Position numbers and translations under genes: made by a program. DNA of 64,000 nucleotides from Ctena decussata (taxonomy: Eukaryota > Mollusca > Bivalvia > Lucinida > Lucinidae): assembly GCA_963989385.1 (NCBI GenBank), contig OZ022499.1, positions 82,697,903-82,761,902 of the forward strand. The letters are read 5' to 3'. Below are positions 62,700 to 64,000 of this stretch, in pieces (the stretch's first letter is position 1; each line of letters begins with the position of its first letter). Under the pieces are notes generated by a model, which was given only the letters and a program-made list of their open reading frames with translations, had not been told where the DNA came from and did no database searches.

Positions 62700-64000
62700 G
62701 CAACATTGATACCATGCAGTGAAATGTCCCACTTACCAGTAGGCCTATAAAAGAAAAATGTTCGAGTTTAGGTTGTAAATGAAGCTATTAGTATCAAAGA
62801 ACAGAAAAACATAGAACTCAAAACAATCTGTTCCTTTTTCTAATATCGAGTTTAGATAACAGAGAAAAAATTTAGGGATAAACTTTACTCCGCATTTCAG
62901 GTTTTTACTGTGAGCTTAAGTTTTTTTAACATATTCAATTACTCGAATATATAAAAACAGTGTGATAAAACTCTCAAACACTATATAAAGAATACTGACA
63001 TTAACAAGAGAACAGGTATTTTCTACTAAAAGTCAACATCTAAATACCCCACCCACTACATTTCCTTTGTAAGTGTTTTTTTCCGAAGTAAAATAAAATT
63101 CTTCTCTCGACAATTTTGTTGAAATATCATTAATTTACGATAAATCCGTATAGAAACAAAATAAAATAAACTACTATGCAAGGAGTGTTTAACGAATTGA
63201 TAAATGATCAAACGAAATAAAATGGGAGGGGTAAAGCCAAGTTGTGATGTGTTAAAGACAAATATTCTCTTTTATATAGAACACACCCCCAAGTCTTGAC
63301 CCTGTTATGGCATTACCTATGTGAGGAAGAGTATTTCCTTTGATAAAATAGCAGTGTCACTGGTTTGTTGCATAATAGGATTATGACACATAATAAACAA
63401 GAATATTTTTCTTTAAGTGAACATAAGCTAAATGATCTTTTGTCACACAAGGTTGTTCCTGGCAAGATTCTAGATATCAGCAGTGTTCCACTTATTCCTT
63501 GGGCTTCTATACATCAAAATGAATAGCTGAACTTGTAAGGTCAAAAGACTGGCGTCCCAGTTACCCCAATACATTGAAGTAAATGGTACATCTTCAATCA
63601 CCTGCTTCTCTGTGGAACCACAGTTTTTCAAATAATACTGAAATAGTTAAACTCCAAATAATTTTGACCGTTCTTTTATTTACCATCTGTTTAAAAAGAA
63701 ATATAAAGGTTGAAATAAAAAGAACTGACTTACAATCATGATTGCAACATTACATAAGACGGTCATAAACTGACGTCACGTCAGATTGAAATAGCGTTAC
63801 GTAAGATTTTGTTTCATCGCTGCAGGCAACTTTGACGAATAATATTTGGTCGTGTGAACACTGCAGCAATTATTTCATTGCCAAAGTTTATGTGACAAAG
63901 ATTCTATGGCACATTTTCTTGAACAAATAATTTGCTCCGTGTAAACGCAAAATGTTTGTCATACTTTCTTTGTTAAAGTTTCTGTGACATAGAAACTTTG
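62700..64000. other. Unassigned
   Basis: AT-rich sequence with no recognised gene. TGTTAAAGTTTCTGTGACA / TGCCAAAGTTTATGTGACA words near 63880 and 63975 suggest the start of another repeat at the right edge. Confidence 0.4.

Noticed and set aside
1..64000. CRISPR array or bacterial-type operon
   Set aside because: Tandem repeats here have no unique spacers between short identical repeats, and coding sequence is spliced; the DNA is animal nuclear.

Overview
The window looks like intron-rich genomic DNA of a marine mollusc, most likely a bivalve. The grounds are the repeat content: elements with tandem cores of about 145-190 bp, an ACGG-rich tract and a terminal hairpin (the 'pearl'/DTC84-like style described from oysters and clams), several tRNA-derived SINE families and many palindromic MITEs. 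AT content is high and there are no bacterial-type operons. I cannot name the species.

One cellular gene is well supported. It lies on the minus strand with its start codon at 39280, and it runs off the left edge of the window. I rebuilt 14 exons by hand (39280 down to 2907). All splice sites are GT-AG and every junction keeps phase. The joined frame is about 649 residues without a stop. It encodes the N-terminal part of a STAND-type NTPase: an N-terminal DUF4062 domain (residues about 10-145), a linker, a NACHT/P-loop NTPase domain (P-loop about 264-271, Walker B about 366-373), a winged-helix-like region, and the beginning of what is normally a TPR array. The closest named relatives are nephrocystin-3, TTC41 and the 'TPR repeat-containing protein DDB_G0287407-like' proteins. 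The 3' exons lie to the left of base 1. One short stretch between exons 3 and 4 (35.9-25.4 kb) may be missing.

Almost everything else is mobile or repeated DNA. Bases 1-42,000 (introns and 5' flank of the gene) contain a 165-bp tandem array with a 985-bp higher-order period (1-2690), further tandem-core elements (4.3-6.6, 9.2-10.2, 16.3-17.1, 22.1-23.7, 26.2-27.3, 32.9-34.6 and 37.7-38.4 kb), a 3.3-kb element with ~670-bp terminal inverted repeats (25.44-28.79 kb), and dozens of short palindromic elements. One foldback family has about 14 copies. From 41 to 48.3 kb there is a graveyard of LINE pieces (reverse transcriptase, C-terminal and endonuclease fragments), including a 1.85-kb inverted-repeat element with an 11-bp target duplication. 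From 56.7 to 61.3 kb several transposons are nested inside each other. There is a 200-base assembly gap at 55392-55591. In 44.5-45.3, 50.6-51.1, 51.4-53.1, 54.2-55.3 and 62.4-64.0 kb I see nothing I can identify.

The provided frames are mostly shadows: several true exons lie in a different frame from the longest open reading frame at the same place.
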